Assembly (NCBI GenBank): GCA_003367665.1
Contig: QKXI01000014.1
Span: forward strand, 62,001 to 126,000
Origin: Leifsonia sp. ku-ls
Lineage (GTDB): Bacteria; Actinomycetota; Actinomycetes; Actinomycetales; Microbacteriaceae
Length of the DNA: 64,000 bases
Direction of reading: 5' to 3'
The position numbers were made by a program, and so were the translations under genes. Under the pieces are notes generated by a model, which worked only from the letters and a program-made list of their open reading frames with translations, searched no databases and was not told the origin of the DNA. This document shows positions 1-7,168 of this stretch, in pieces. Position 1 is the first letter of the stretch, and each line of letters starts with the position of its first letter.

Positions 1-400
1 CGCGCTCGATCGCGGACTGGATGACGGGCGCCGAGTGGCTGACGATCGTGGTGCCGGACCGCAGCATCCCGGCGAGCGGCGCGACCGTCGTGCCGGCGTC
101 GAGGGCGACGGTGCTGGCGCCCGCGAGCAGGTCGAGACACGCCTCCGCGATGGCGCGCTTCTCGCCGCTGCCCGTGATCGCGCGCTCGTCGAAGGGCCGG
201 CCGTGGCCGAGGTTCGGGAGGCTGGCGCCGCCGACCACGCGCCGCGCGAGTCCTTCGCCCTCGAGCTGGCGGAGGTCTCGGCGAATGGTCATCTCGGAGA
301 CGCCGAGCTCCTCCGCGACACGCGACGACGACACGTAGCCCTCGGCGGAGAGCCGGCGGAGCAGCTCTTCGCGGCGGGCGGGGGCGTCGGTGTAGCGCAC
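1..400 (-). CDS. DeoR-family transcriptional regulator, N-terminal part (runs off the window)
   Basis: This is the beginning of a DeoR-type sugar-operon repressor; its C-terminal part lies outside the window. Read from a GTG at 400, residues about 24-60 form a winged helix-turn-helix with recognition helix VSEMTIRRDLRQLE. The effector domain begins with the DAGTT motif near residues 101-105, which in this family contributes to sugar-phosphate binding. A TTG at 412 is an in-frame alternative start. The gene diverges from the catabolic operon beginning at 479, and a perfect palindrome at 461-476 lies between them, so it probably represses that operon and perhaps itself. Family assignment is firm; the inducer is unknown. 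Confidence 0.85.
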   Translation of the reverse strand, partial: MRYTDAPARREELLRRLSAEGYVSSSRVAEELGVSEMTIRRDLRQLEGEGLARRVVGGASLPNLGHGRPFDERAITGSGEKRAIAEACLDLLAGASTVALDAGTTVAPLAGMLRSGTTIVSHSAPVIQSAIER

Positions 401-450
401 GCGTCCATCCAATCGGCTGCCGCGGCCGCTTGTCAACAAACGGACAAATC

Positions 451-480
451 TTGACTCGAATGTTCAGAAGTGAACAGAAT
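451..480 (+). promoter_or_regulatory. candidate promoter of the kinase-aldolase operon
   Basis: A -35-like TTGACT at 451-456 is followed after 18 bp by a -10-like CAGAAT at 475-480. The palindrome at 461-476 fills the spacer, as expected for a repressor-controlled promoter. If correct, transcription would begin near 487, so the message would be leaderless or nearly so and the GTG at 488 would be the natural start. Inferred from motif match only. Confidence 0.4.
461..476. promoter_or_regulatory. operator palindrome, probably for the DeoR regulator
   Basis: TGTTCAGAAGTGAACA is a perfect 6-4-6 inverted repeat in the divergent region between the DeoR-type gene and the kinase gene. Its position between the putative -35 and -10 boxes suggests repression by steric block. 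Binding by the adjacent regulator is inference from position. Confidence 0.6.
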
Positions 481-1945
481 GGGGGACGTGACCTCCGCTC
501 CTCTCGCCGCTCTCGGCGTGGACGTCGGCACCACCAACACCAAGGTGGTCCTGGCCGTGTTCGGCGATGCCGTACGCGAGGAGCGGACGCTGACCGTGCC
601 GACCCCCGGCACCGGCGCCGGCCTCCAGGCCGTGGTGCTCGGCGCGATCCGCGAGGTCGTGCTCGACAGTCCGCATCCCGTCGCCGCGATCGGCGTGGCG
701 TCGATGGGCGAGACCGGATGCCTCACCGCGCCGCTCGGCGAGCCGCTCGGCGACCTGCTGCGCTGGGCCGACGGCGATGCGTCGACGGCCGGACGACTGG
801 TCGCCTCCGCAGGCGCCGAGGCCCTGTACGCCGCGACCGGCGTGCCCGCCCCCGCCAAGTCGCCGCTCACCCACTGGCTGCGGCTGGCCGAGCAGGGCGA
901 CCCACGCCTGGCCGACGCGCACTGGCGCGGCGCCGACGCCCTGGTCATCGCCGCCCTCACCGGCGAGGCCGTCACCGACCACACCCTCGCCGCCCGCACG
1001 ATGGCGTACCGGCTGCCCGGTCCGGGCGAGCCCCTCCCCGAGGCGTTCGACGTCGACCTGTTGGCGCTCGCCGGCATCGCGCCCGACCGCGTCCCGCGCG
1101 TGGCCCGCCCCGGCGAGGCCGCCGGCCGGCTCACGACCCAGGCCGCGGCCGCGCTCGGCCTGCCCGCCGGCGTGCCGGTGATCGCGGCAGGCCACGACCA
1201 CGCGGTCGGCGCTTGGGCCGCCGGGGCGCGCGAGCCGGGCGACGCCGCGGACTCGGTGGGCACCGCCGAGGCGCTGCTCCGGGTCGCGGCACAGGTGGAC
1301 AGGCAGCGCGCTCGCCGCGAGGGCATGAGCCTCGCCCGCACGGTCGACGGCCGCCACGAGACGCTGTTGGCGGGCAACCCGACCGCGGGCGCGCTGGTCG
1401 AGTGGGCCTTCGCCGAGCTGCTGCCGGGCGCCGACCGGCACGACCTCCTGGGCCGGGCTGCGCGGCTCGCCGACGGGCCGGTGCAGGCGTTCCTGCTCCC
1501 GTACCTGCGCGGCAGGCAGTCGCCGCAGCCCGACCCCGCGGCGGCCCCGCGGATCGTCCGCCTGGGCGGTTCCGCGCTCCCGGATCCCGGCGCCACGCTC
1601 GTGGCGGTGCTCGCCGGGCTGGCCCTCCAGCTCGCCTGGATGGACGCCGCCCAGACCGTCCTCGCCGGCCCGCGCCGCGACGAGCTCGCCGTGCTCGGCG
1701 GTCCGGGTGCGGCCAACGACGCCTGGTGGCGCCTCAAGCAGCGCGTCGTCCCCGGGCTGCTGCGCCGCGTCGACGCCGCGGAACCGGTCGCGACCGGAGC
1801 CGCCCTGCTGGCCGCGCACCGCGTCGCCGGCCTCACGACCTCGCTGCCGCTCGGCAGCGCCGACAGCGCCGCCTCCGCGGGCGATCCGGCCCTGCTGGAC
1901 GCCTTCGTGGAGGCGGCGACGCTCCACGACAAGGAACCCGCATGA
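479..1945 (+). CDS. FGGY-family carbohydrate kinase
   Basis: The protein (about 488 aa from the ATG at 479) is an actin-fold sugar kinase that should phosphorylate a ketose, polyol or related small sugar with ATP in the cytosol. The N-terminal phosphate-binding loop reads DVGTTNTK at residues 15-22. The FGGY-type GHDHAVGAW segment is near residue 238, and a glycine-rich adenosine-binding stretch LGGPGAANDAW is near residue 406. An ATG at 470 and a GTG at 488 are alternative starts. It overlaps the next gene by an ATGA, so kinase and aldolase are translationally coupled, suggesting phosphorylation of the sugar that the aldolase then cleaves. The substrate cannot be read from sequence; xylulokinase-like or LsrK-like specificity is possible. 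Confidence 0.85.
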   Translation: MGDVTSAPLAALGVDVGTTNTKVVLAVFGDAVREERTLTVPTPGTGAGLQAVVLGAIREVVLDSPHPVAAIGVASMGETGCLTAPLGEPLGDLLRWADGDASTAGRLVASAGAEALYAATGVPAPAKSPLTHWLRLAEQGDPRLADAHWRGADALVIAALTGEAVTDHTLAARTMAYRLPGPGEPLPEAFDVDLLALAGIAPDRVPRVARPGEAAGRLTTQAAAALGLPAGVPVIAAGHDHAVGAWAAGAREPGDAADSVGTAEALLRVAAQVDRQRARREGMSLARTVDGRHETLLAGNPTAGALVEWAFAELLPGADRHDLLGRAARLADGPVQAFLLPYLRGRQSPQPDPAAAPRIVRLGGSALPDPGATLVAVLAGLALQLAWMDAAQTVLAGPRRDELAVLGGPGAANDAWWRLKQRVVPGLLRRVDAAEPVATGAALLAAHRVAGLTTSLPLGSADSAASAGDPALLDAFVEAATLHDKEPA

Positions 1946-2844
1946 CCGACACCGCCTCCCGTCCCGCGCTCGACCTCGATCGCCTCGCCCGCCCCTCCGG
2001 CGCCCTCGCGATGGTGGCGATGGACCAGCGCGAGAGCCTGCGCCACATGTTCGACCTGGCCGGCGCCGGCCGCCCCGCCGACGAGGTGCTCGTGCGCTTC
2101 AAGCTCGACGTCGCCGAGGCGCTCGGTCCGCTCGCGTCCGGCTTCCTGATCGACCGGCACTACGGGTTCGAGGCGGTCCAGGACACGCTTCCGGCCGGGA
2201 CGGGCCTCATCCTGGCGGCCGACGACCTCACCCAGGAGGACGGCGGCCCGGTCGAGGAGACCGCGCTCGACGAGGTGGTGCTGTCGCAGACCGACCTCGA
2301 CGGCGTCGCCGCCCTGAAGCTGCTCGTCATCTGGCGCCGCGACGCGAAGCGCGAGCAGCGTGTGCGCCTGGTGGAGCGGTTCGTCGCCGAGTGCCGCGCG
2401 CGCGGCGTCCTCTCGGTGCTCGAGCCCGTCGTGCGCGCGACGCCGGAGGAGCTGGACGCGGGAACCTGGGACCTCGACGAGGCGATCCGCGAGGCGGCGG
2501 CCGAGCTGTCGCCGTCCGGCCAGAGCCTGTACAAGGTGCAGGTGCCCAGGTCGGGAACGGGCGACGCGGCCGAGCAGCGGGAGGCGAGCGAACGGCTGAG
2601 CACCGCCATCACGGGCCCGTGGGTCGTGCTGTCGCAGGGCGTCGACCGTCCGGCGTTCCTCCCCGCCGTCGAGGCCGCCTGCCGTGCGGGCGCGAGCGGC
2701 TTCCTCGCCGGCCGGGCGCTGTGGAGCGACGTGGTCGGCCGCGACGACGTGCCGTCCGCGCTGCGCGAGCTCTCCGTGCCGCGCCTCGAGGCCCTGATAG
2801 AGGTCGTCGACCGCGAGGCCCGACCGTGGCGGGAGGCGCGATGA
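1942..2844 (+). CDS. class I aldolase of the YihT/LacD family
   Basis: This 300-residue TIM-barrel aldolase should cleave a phosphorylated ketose to a three-carbon phosphate and an aldehyde through a Schiff base. It looks closer to sulfofructose-phosphate aldolase YihT than to tagatose-bisphosphate aldolase LacD as I remember those sequences. Shared features are AMDQRESLRHM at 26-36, a conserved EPVVR, the LYKVQVP strand carrying the likely Schiff-base Lys198, and GASGFLAGRALW near 249-260, whose Arg corresponds to a phosphate/sulfonate-pocket Arg in YihT. The surroundings do not support a standard sulfoglycolysis operon: there is no PfkB kinase, isomerase or sulfolactaldehyde reductase. The substrate is left open. 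Confidence 0.8.
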   Translation: MTDTASRPALDLDRLARPSGALAMVAMDQRESLRHMFDLAGAGRPADEVLVRFKLDVAEALGPLASGFLIDRHYGFEAVQDTLPAGTGLILAADDLTQEDGGPVEETALDEVVLSQTDLDGVAALKLLVIWRRDAKREQRVRLVERFVAECRARGVLSVLEPVVRATPEELDAGTWDLDEAIREAAAELSPSGQSLYKVQVPRSGTGDAAEQREASERLSTAITGPWVVLSQGVDRPAFLPAVEAACRAGASGFLAGRALWSDVVGRDDVPSALRELSVPRLEALIEVVDREARPWREAR

Positions 2845-3752
2845 TCGCCGGACTGCTGCACACCGTCCCGGCCCTCGCCGCGACCTTCGATGCCCTGGTC
2901 GCGGACGCCGTGCCCGGCGCGCAGCGCCAGCACGTGGTGGACGCCTGGATGCTCGAGACCGCCATCGCGGAGGGCGTCACGCCCGCCGTGCAGGCCCGCG
3001 TAGCCTCCCACCTCCGCCACCTGCAGGACTCCGGCGCCGACGCCGTCCTCGTCACCTGCTCCTCGATCGGCGAAGCCGCAGAGCAGGCCGCCCGCTCTCT
3101 CACCATCCCCGTCCTTCGCGTCGACGCCCCCATGGCCGCCGCCGCCATCTCCCACCTCCCCACCATCGCTTCCTCGATTAATCCGGGCGACACGCGGTCG
3201 GCGAGCGGATTAAGTGAGGAAGCGATGGGTGCGATGGTGGTGGTGCTGGCGACGAACACGGCGACGCTGGGGCCGACGACGCGGTTGATCGAGCGGGAGG
3301 CGGCGGCGCAGGGCGTCGATGCCGGCGTGACGGCGACGGTCGTCGAGGGCGCGGCCGCAGCGCGGGCCGGCGGCGACCAGGAGCGTCACGACCGGCTCAT
3401 CGCGGAGGCCGTCCGGGCCGCCGCTGCGGACGCGGGCGCCGACGTGATCGTGCTGGCCCAGGCGTCGATGGCCGCCGCCGCGGAGTCGGCCGGCGTCGGC
3501 ATCCCGGTGCTCACCTCCCCGGCCGGCGGCGTCGCCCGGCTCGCGGAGACCCTGACCCCGTCGGACCCGGGGAGGGCGGCCGCCAGCGCGAACCGGCCGG
3601 CCCCCGCCGGGTCCGGCGGAACCCCGTCCGCCGCCGCGAACCGGCCGACCCTCTCCGGGTCCGACGGAACCCCGCCGGCCGCCGCGAACGGGTCGACCTC
3701 CGCCGGGTCCGGCGGAACCCCGCCCGCCGCTGCGTACGGAGCGCCCGCATGA
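2841..3752 (+). CDS. Asp/Glu racemase-superfamily protein with inserted palindrome and repeat tail
   Basis: The 303-residue protein has the two-lobe fold signature of Asp/Glu/hydantoin racemases. The N-lobe nucleophile motif VTCSSIGEAA supplies Cys73. The C-lobe position that normally carries the second Cys reads VLAQASM, so a two-base racemase mechanism is unlikely; an isomerase, lyase or non-catalytic role is possible. Residues about 108-129, between the lobes, are encoded by the palindromic element at 3163-3228. The last about 50 residues are three 16-residue low-complexity repeats. It overlaps the aldolase gene before it and the GH13 gene after it by 4 bp each, so it belongs to the same operon. 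Its function there is unknown. Confidence 0.75.
   Translation: MIAGLLHTVPALAATFDALVADAVPGAQRQHVVDAWMLETAIAEGVTPAVQARVASHLRHLQDSGADAVLVTCSSIGEAAEQAARSLTIPVLRVDAPMAAAAISHLPTIASSINPGDTRSASGLSEEAMGAMVVVLATNTATLGPTTRLIEREAAAQGVDAGVTATVVEGAAAARAGGDQERHDRLIAEAVRAAAADAGADVIVLAQASMAAAAESAGVGIPVLTSPAGGVARLAETLTPSDPGRAAASANRPAPAGSGGTPSAAANRPTLSGSDGTPPAAANGSTSAGSGGTPPAAAYGAPA
3163..3228. repeat. palindromic coding insertion element, copy 1
   Basis: Arms at 3163-3185 and 3206-3228 are inverted repeats (21 of 23 positions pair) around a 20-base loop containing CGACACGCGGTCGG. The whole element lies in frame inside the racemase-like gene and encodes SSINPGDTRSASGLSEE. The opposite strand would encode the similar SSLNPLADRVSPGLIEE. 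The same loop and layout recur at 12811-12862 in an unrelated gene. It appears to be a dispersed palindrome tolerated within proteins. Confidence 0.8.
3591..3734 (+). repeat. three 48-bp tandem repeats at the 3' end of the racemase-like gene
   Basis: Three consecutive 48-bp units encode NRPAPAGSGGTPSAAA, NRPTLSGSDGTPPAAA and NGSTSAGSGGTPPAAA, followed by YGAPA and the stop. The tail is rich in Pro, Ala, Gly and Ser and is probably disordered. It is a minisatellite that keeps the reading frame because the unit length is a multiple of three. Confidence 0.9.
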
Positions 3753-5221
3753 CCGGCGTCGACCTGCTGGCCTACGCCGACCGGCTCGGCGGCGACCTCC
3801 CGCGCCTCCGCGAGGTGCTCGAAGGCCCCCTCCGCGACTTCGCCGGGGTGCACATCCTGCCGTTCTTCGTGCCCTTCGACGGCGCCGACGCGGGCTTCGA
3901 CCCGATCGACCACGCGGCCGTCGACCCGCGCCTCGGCACCTGGGACGACGTGCGCGCCATCGCCGCCGAGCGCGAGGTGACCGCCGACCTCATCGTCAAC
4001 CACGTCTCCAGCGAGTCCGCCGAGTTCGTGGACTGGCTGGCGCACGGCGACGAGTCCGCCAGCGACGGCATGTTCCTCACCTTCGACACCGTGTTCCCCG
4101 ACGGCGCGTCCGAGTCCGACATCACCGCGTTCTACCGCCCGCGGCCCGGACTCCCGTTCACCGCCTACCGCATGGCCGACGGCCGGCGCCGCCTGGTCTG
4201 GACCACGTTCATGCCGAGCCAGGTCGACCTCGACGTGGCGAACGACCGCGCCCGGGCCTACCTGCGCCGCATCCTGGCCACCCTGCGCGCCGGAGGCGTC
4301 ACCACGGTCCGCCTCGACGCGGTCGGCTACGCGGTGAAGACTCCGGGCACCGACAGCTTCATGACGCCGGAGACGCTCGACTTCGTCCGCGAGATCGTCG
4401 CGATCGCCCGCGACGAGGGCCTGCGCGTGCTCGTGGAGGTGCACGCCCACTACACGCAGCAGCTCGCCATCGCGCCGCTCGTCGACTACGTCTACGACTT
4501 CGCGCTGGCGCCGCTCCTGCTGCACAGCCTCGGCACCGGCACCTCCGACCGCCTCGCCGAGTGGCTGCGCATCCGACCCGCCAACGCGATCACCGTGCTG
4601 GACACGCACGACGGCATCGGCATCATCGACGCCGGGCCGTCCGGCGACCGTCCCGGGCTCATCGACAAGGAGGAGATGGCCGCCATCTTCGAGCGCGCCG
4701 CCGCGGCGACGAACGGCCACTCCACGCTCGCCTCCGTCATCCCGGCGTGGATGAGCCTCCCGCACCAGATCAACGCCACCTTCTTCTCCGCCCTCGGCGC
4801 CGACGCCACGAGCTACCTCCTGGCCAGGGCGGTGCAGCTGTGGCTGCCCGGCCGCCCGCAGCTCTACTACGTCGGACTGCTGGGCGGGCTGGACGACGTC
4901 GCCCTGTTCCAGCGCACCGGCCAGGGCCGCGACGTCAACCGGCACGTCTACACCCCGGAGGAGCTGGAGACGGCGCTCGCCTCCGACGTCACCCGCGCCC
5001 AGCTGGCGCTGGTGCGGCTGCGTTCGACGCATCCCGCGTTCGGCGGCGAGTTCCGCTACGGTGTGGAGTCGGACGGCTCGCTGAGCCTGAAGTGGACGCT
5101 CGGCGACGAGCGCGCAGAGCTCACCGTGTCGTTCGCCCCCGTCCCCGCCTTCCGGCTGCGCCTCACTGGCGCGGCCGGCACCGTCTCCGCCGAAGACGTC
5201 GCCGCGCTCGCCGCGCTCTGA
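3749..5221 (+). CDS. GH13 subfamily 18 glycoside phosphorylase, sucrose phosphorylase-like
   Basis: The 490-residue protein matches sucrose phosphorylase-type GH13_18 enzymes over its full length. These use inorganic phosphate to split an alpha-glucoside into alpha-glucose 1-phosphate and an acceptor. The nucleophile Asp190 lies in TVRLDAVGY, the acid/base Glu230 in VLVEVHAHY and the transition-state stabiliser Asp288 in LDTHDGIG, close to the positions in Bifidobacterium sucrose phosphorylase. It begins in an ATGA overlap with the racemase gene. Known GH13_18 members also act on glucosylglycerate, glucosylglycerol or sucrose 6F-phosphate, and the operon context (kinase, aldolase) makes a non-sucrose acceptor plausible. 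No secretion signal is visible, so it is cytosolic. Confidence 0.85.
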   Translation: MTGVDLLAYADRLGGDLPRLREVLEGPLRDFAGVHILPFFVPFDGADAGFDPIDHAAVDPRLGTWDDVRAIAAEREVTADLIVNHVSSESAEFVDWLAHGDESASDGMFLTFDTVFPDGASESDITAFYRPRPGLPFTAYRMADGRRRLVWTTFMPSQVDLDVANDRARAYLRRILATLRAGGVTTVRLDAVGYAVKTPGTDSFMTPETLDFVREIVAIARDEGLRVLVEVHAHYTQQLAIAPLVDYVYDFALAPLLLHSLGTGTSDRLAEWLRIRPANAITVLDTHDGIGIIDAGPSGDRPGLIDKEEMAAIFERAAAATNGHSTLASVIPAWMSLPHQINATFFSALGADATSYLLARAVQLWLPGRPQLYYVGLLGGLDDVALFQRTGQGRDVNRHVYTPEELETALASDVTRAQLALVRLRSTHPAFGGEFRYGVESDGSLSLKWTLGDERAELTVSFAPVPAFRLRLTGAAGTVSAEDVAALAAL

Positions 5222-5272
5222 CCCGCGACCCTCCACCCCCACCCGCTCCCTCCCCACCCCGGCCAGAGGACC

Positions 5273-7168
5273 ATGCAGACCACCCAGGACATCACCGTCA
5301 CCCGCAGCGCGACCGAGGTCGTGCTCGTCGCCCCCGCGTACACGCTCGGCGTCGCGCTCACCCGCCCGCGCGCCACCATCGCCGGGCCGGACGGCGAGCT
5401 CTGGAGCGACCTGTCGCTGCTGGCGAGCGTCGACCGCGTCGGGCTGCCGGACGAGAGCTCCGGCCCGACGGCGGTGACGGTGGAGGAGCAGCAGGACGGC
5501 AGCGTCCGGGTGACCGTCCTCAGCGACTCGAGCGCCTGGGCGACGAAGGCCGTCGTGCTGCAGTGCACCCCGGGCGAGGTCCGCGCGCACGTCGAGGTGA
5601 CGACGGAGGACGACGACGCCCGCATCGCCGACCTGACCATGTTCGGCGGCCAGGCGGCGCTTCCGTCGGGTGCTGCCGGCACCTTCCGCTCGGGCATCCG
5701 CTTCCCGTCGGTGTTCGTGCCGACGCCGACCGAGCCCATCCAGGTGGTCCGGCTCTCCAACACGCAGGCGCAGCTCGGCGTGGTGGGCGACGCCGAGCCC
5801 GGGCGCCTGCACGGCATCTTCTCGCCGCCGCCGCTCGTCTTCGCGCTCGGCCGCCCCTCCATCGCCGCCGACGCGCCGCACGGCCCCACCGACATGCCCG
5901 TCGGCGACTGGCTCGGGGTCTCCGTGGTCGCGCCCATCGCGCAGCTCGGCTTCACCACCTACCGCTACGACGCGCTCGACGGCGGCTTCCTGCTGCGCCT
6001 GACGTACGAGGGTCACACGCGGGTGCGGGCCGGTGGATGGGTGTCCCCCGAGTTCGTGCTGCGGCCCGCGGGCGCGCCGCTCACCGCGATCCGCGACTAC
6101 CGCGACGACCTGGCCGCGCGCGGCTGGGCGCCCCCCGCTCCGGAGCAGGCGGACTGGTGGCACGAGCCGATCTTCTGCGGCTGGGGCGCGCAGTGCGCGC
6201 TCGCGGTGCGGATGAGCCACGAGGGAGAGGCGCTCGCCACCGACAACGCGGACGGCTTCGTGCTGCCCGCCGGCGCCGCGTTCGCGCCTGACCTGGCCCG
6301 GCAGCACCTGTACGACCGCTGGCTGCGCCGGCTCGCCGAGCGCGACATCCACCCGGGCACCGTCGTCATCGACGACCGCTGGCAGGCCGACTACGGCACC
6401 AACACCGTCGACACCGAGAAGTGGCCCGACCTGCGCGGCTGGATCGACGAGCGCCACGCCGCCGGGCAGCGCGTCCTCCTGTGGTTCAAGGCGTGGGATC
6501 CGACCGGGCTCCCGCCGGAGCTGACCGTGCGCGACACGGCCGGCCGTCCGGTGGCCGTCGACCCGTCGAACCCCGCCTACCTGCAGGCGCTGGCCGAGCA
6601 GGTGACCAGGATGGTGTCCGCGGACGGCCTCGACGCCGACGGCTTCAAGGTCGACTTCACCCAGCGCGCCCCCTCCGGCGCCAGCCTGCGCACGCACGGC
6701 GACGACGTCTGGGGCATCAACGCGCTGCACGCGATCGTGCGCACCATCCACGAGGCCGCGAAGGCCGCGAAGCCGGACGCGCTCGTCGTGACGCACACCG
6801 TCCACCCGTCGTTCGGCGACGTGACGGACATGGTGCGGCTCAACGACGTGCTGGAGGACTCCGTCCACGGCGACCCGGTGCCGGTCGGCGACCAACTGCG
6901 GTTCCGTCACGACATCGCCGCGGCGGCCCTGCCCGGACACGCCATCGACACCGACCAGTGGCCGATGCCGAACCGCGAGGAGTGGCTCGCGTACGCGCGC
7001 ATCCAGCCGCAGCTCGGCGTGCCCGCGCTCTACTACGTCGAGTCGATCGACAACAGCCGCGAGACGGTCACCGACGCCGACCTCGACGAGATCGCCGCTC
7101 TCTGGCGCGACTACCGCGCCGACCGCGCCGCGGCCGGACGGACGCAGAGGGAGCCGAGCGCCGTATGA
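5273..7168 (+). CDS. GH31/GH36-like (clan GH-D) glycoside hydrolase
   Basis: This 631-residue protein has an N-terminal beta-sandwich (about residues 1-280) and a TIM barrel with retaining alpha-glycosidase signatures. VVIDDRWQ opens the barrel (Asp367), then WPDLRGWIDERHAAG and RVLLWFKAWDP, and DGFKVDF carries the probable nucleophile Asp461. This pattern fits clan GH-D (alpha-galactosidase/alpha-glucosidase types), but the usual GH31 WxDMNE and GH36 KWD motifs are not exact, so the family is uncertain. No signal peptide is seen, pointing to an intracellular enzyme acting on an imported glycoside. A 51-bp gap with an AGAGGA-type ribosome site precedes it. It overlaps the next gene by ATGA. 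Confidence 0.7.
   Translation: MQTTQDITVTRSATEVVLVAPAYTLGVALTRPRATIAGPDGELWSDLSLLASVDRVGLPDESSGPTAVTVEEQQDGSVRVTVLSDSSAWATKAVVLQCTPGEVRAHVEVTTEDDDARIADLTMFGGQAALPSGAAGTFRSGIRFPSVFVPTPTEPIQVVRLSNTQAQLGVVGDAEPGRLHGIFSPPPLVFALGRPSIAADAPHGPTDMPVGDWLGVSVVAPIAQLGFTTYRYDALDGGFLLRLTYEGHTRVRAGGWVSPEFVLRPAGAPLTAIRDYRDDLAARGWAPPAPEQADWWHEPIFCGWGAQCALAVRMSHEGEALATDNADGFVLPAGAAFAPDLARQHLYDRWLRRLAERDIHPGTVVIDDRWQADYGTNTVDTEKWPDLRGWIDERHAAGQRVLLWFKAWDPTGLPPELTVRDTAGRPVAVDPSNPAYLQALAEQVTRMVSADGLDADGFKVDFTQRAPSGASLRTHGDDVWGINALHAIVRTIHEAAKAAKPDALVVTHTVHPSFGDVTDMVRLNDVLEDSVHGDPVPVGDQLRFRHDIAAAALPGHAIDTDQWPMPNREEWLAYARIQPQLGVPALYYVESIDNSRETVTDADLDEIAALWRDYRADRAAAGRTQREPSAV

Noticed and set aside
1942-2844. Assignment of the operon as sulfoquinovose degradation because of the YihT-like aldolase
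   Set aside because: The PfkB kinase, isomerase, reductase and recognisable sulfoquinovosidase are missing, and the kinase is of the FGGY type.
3386-6940. A 1184-residue open frame on the minus strand opposite the GH13 and GH31/GH36-like genes
   Set aside because: The + strand genes have complete catalytic motifs and coupled starts; the antisense frame is compositional.
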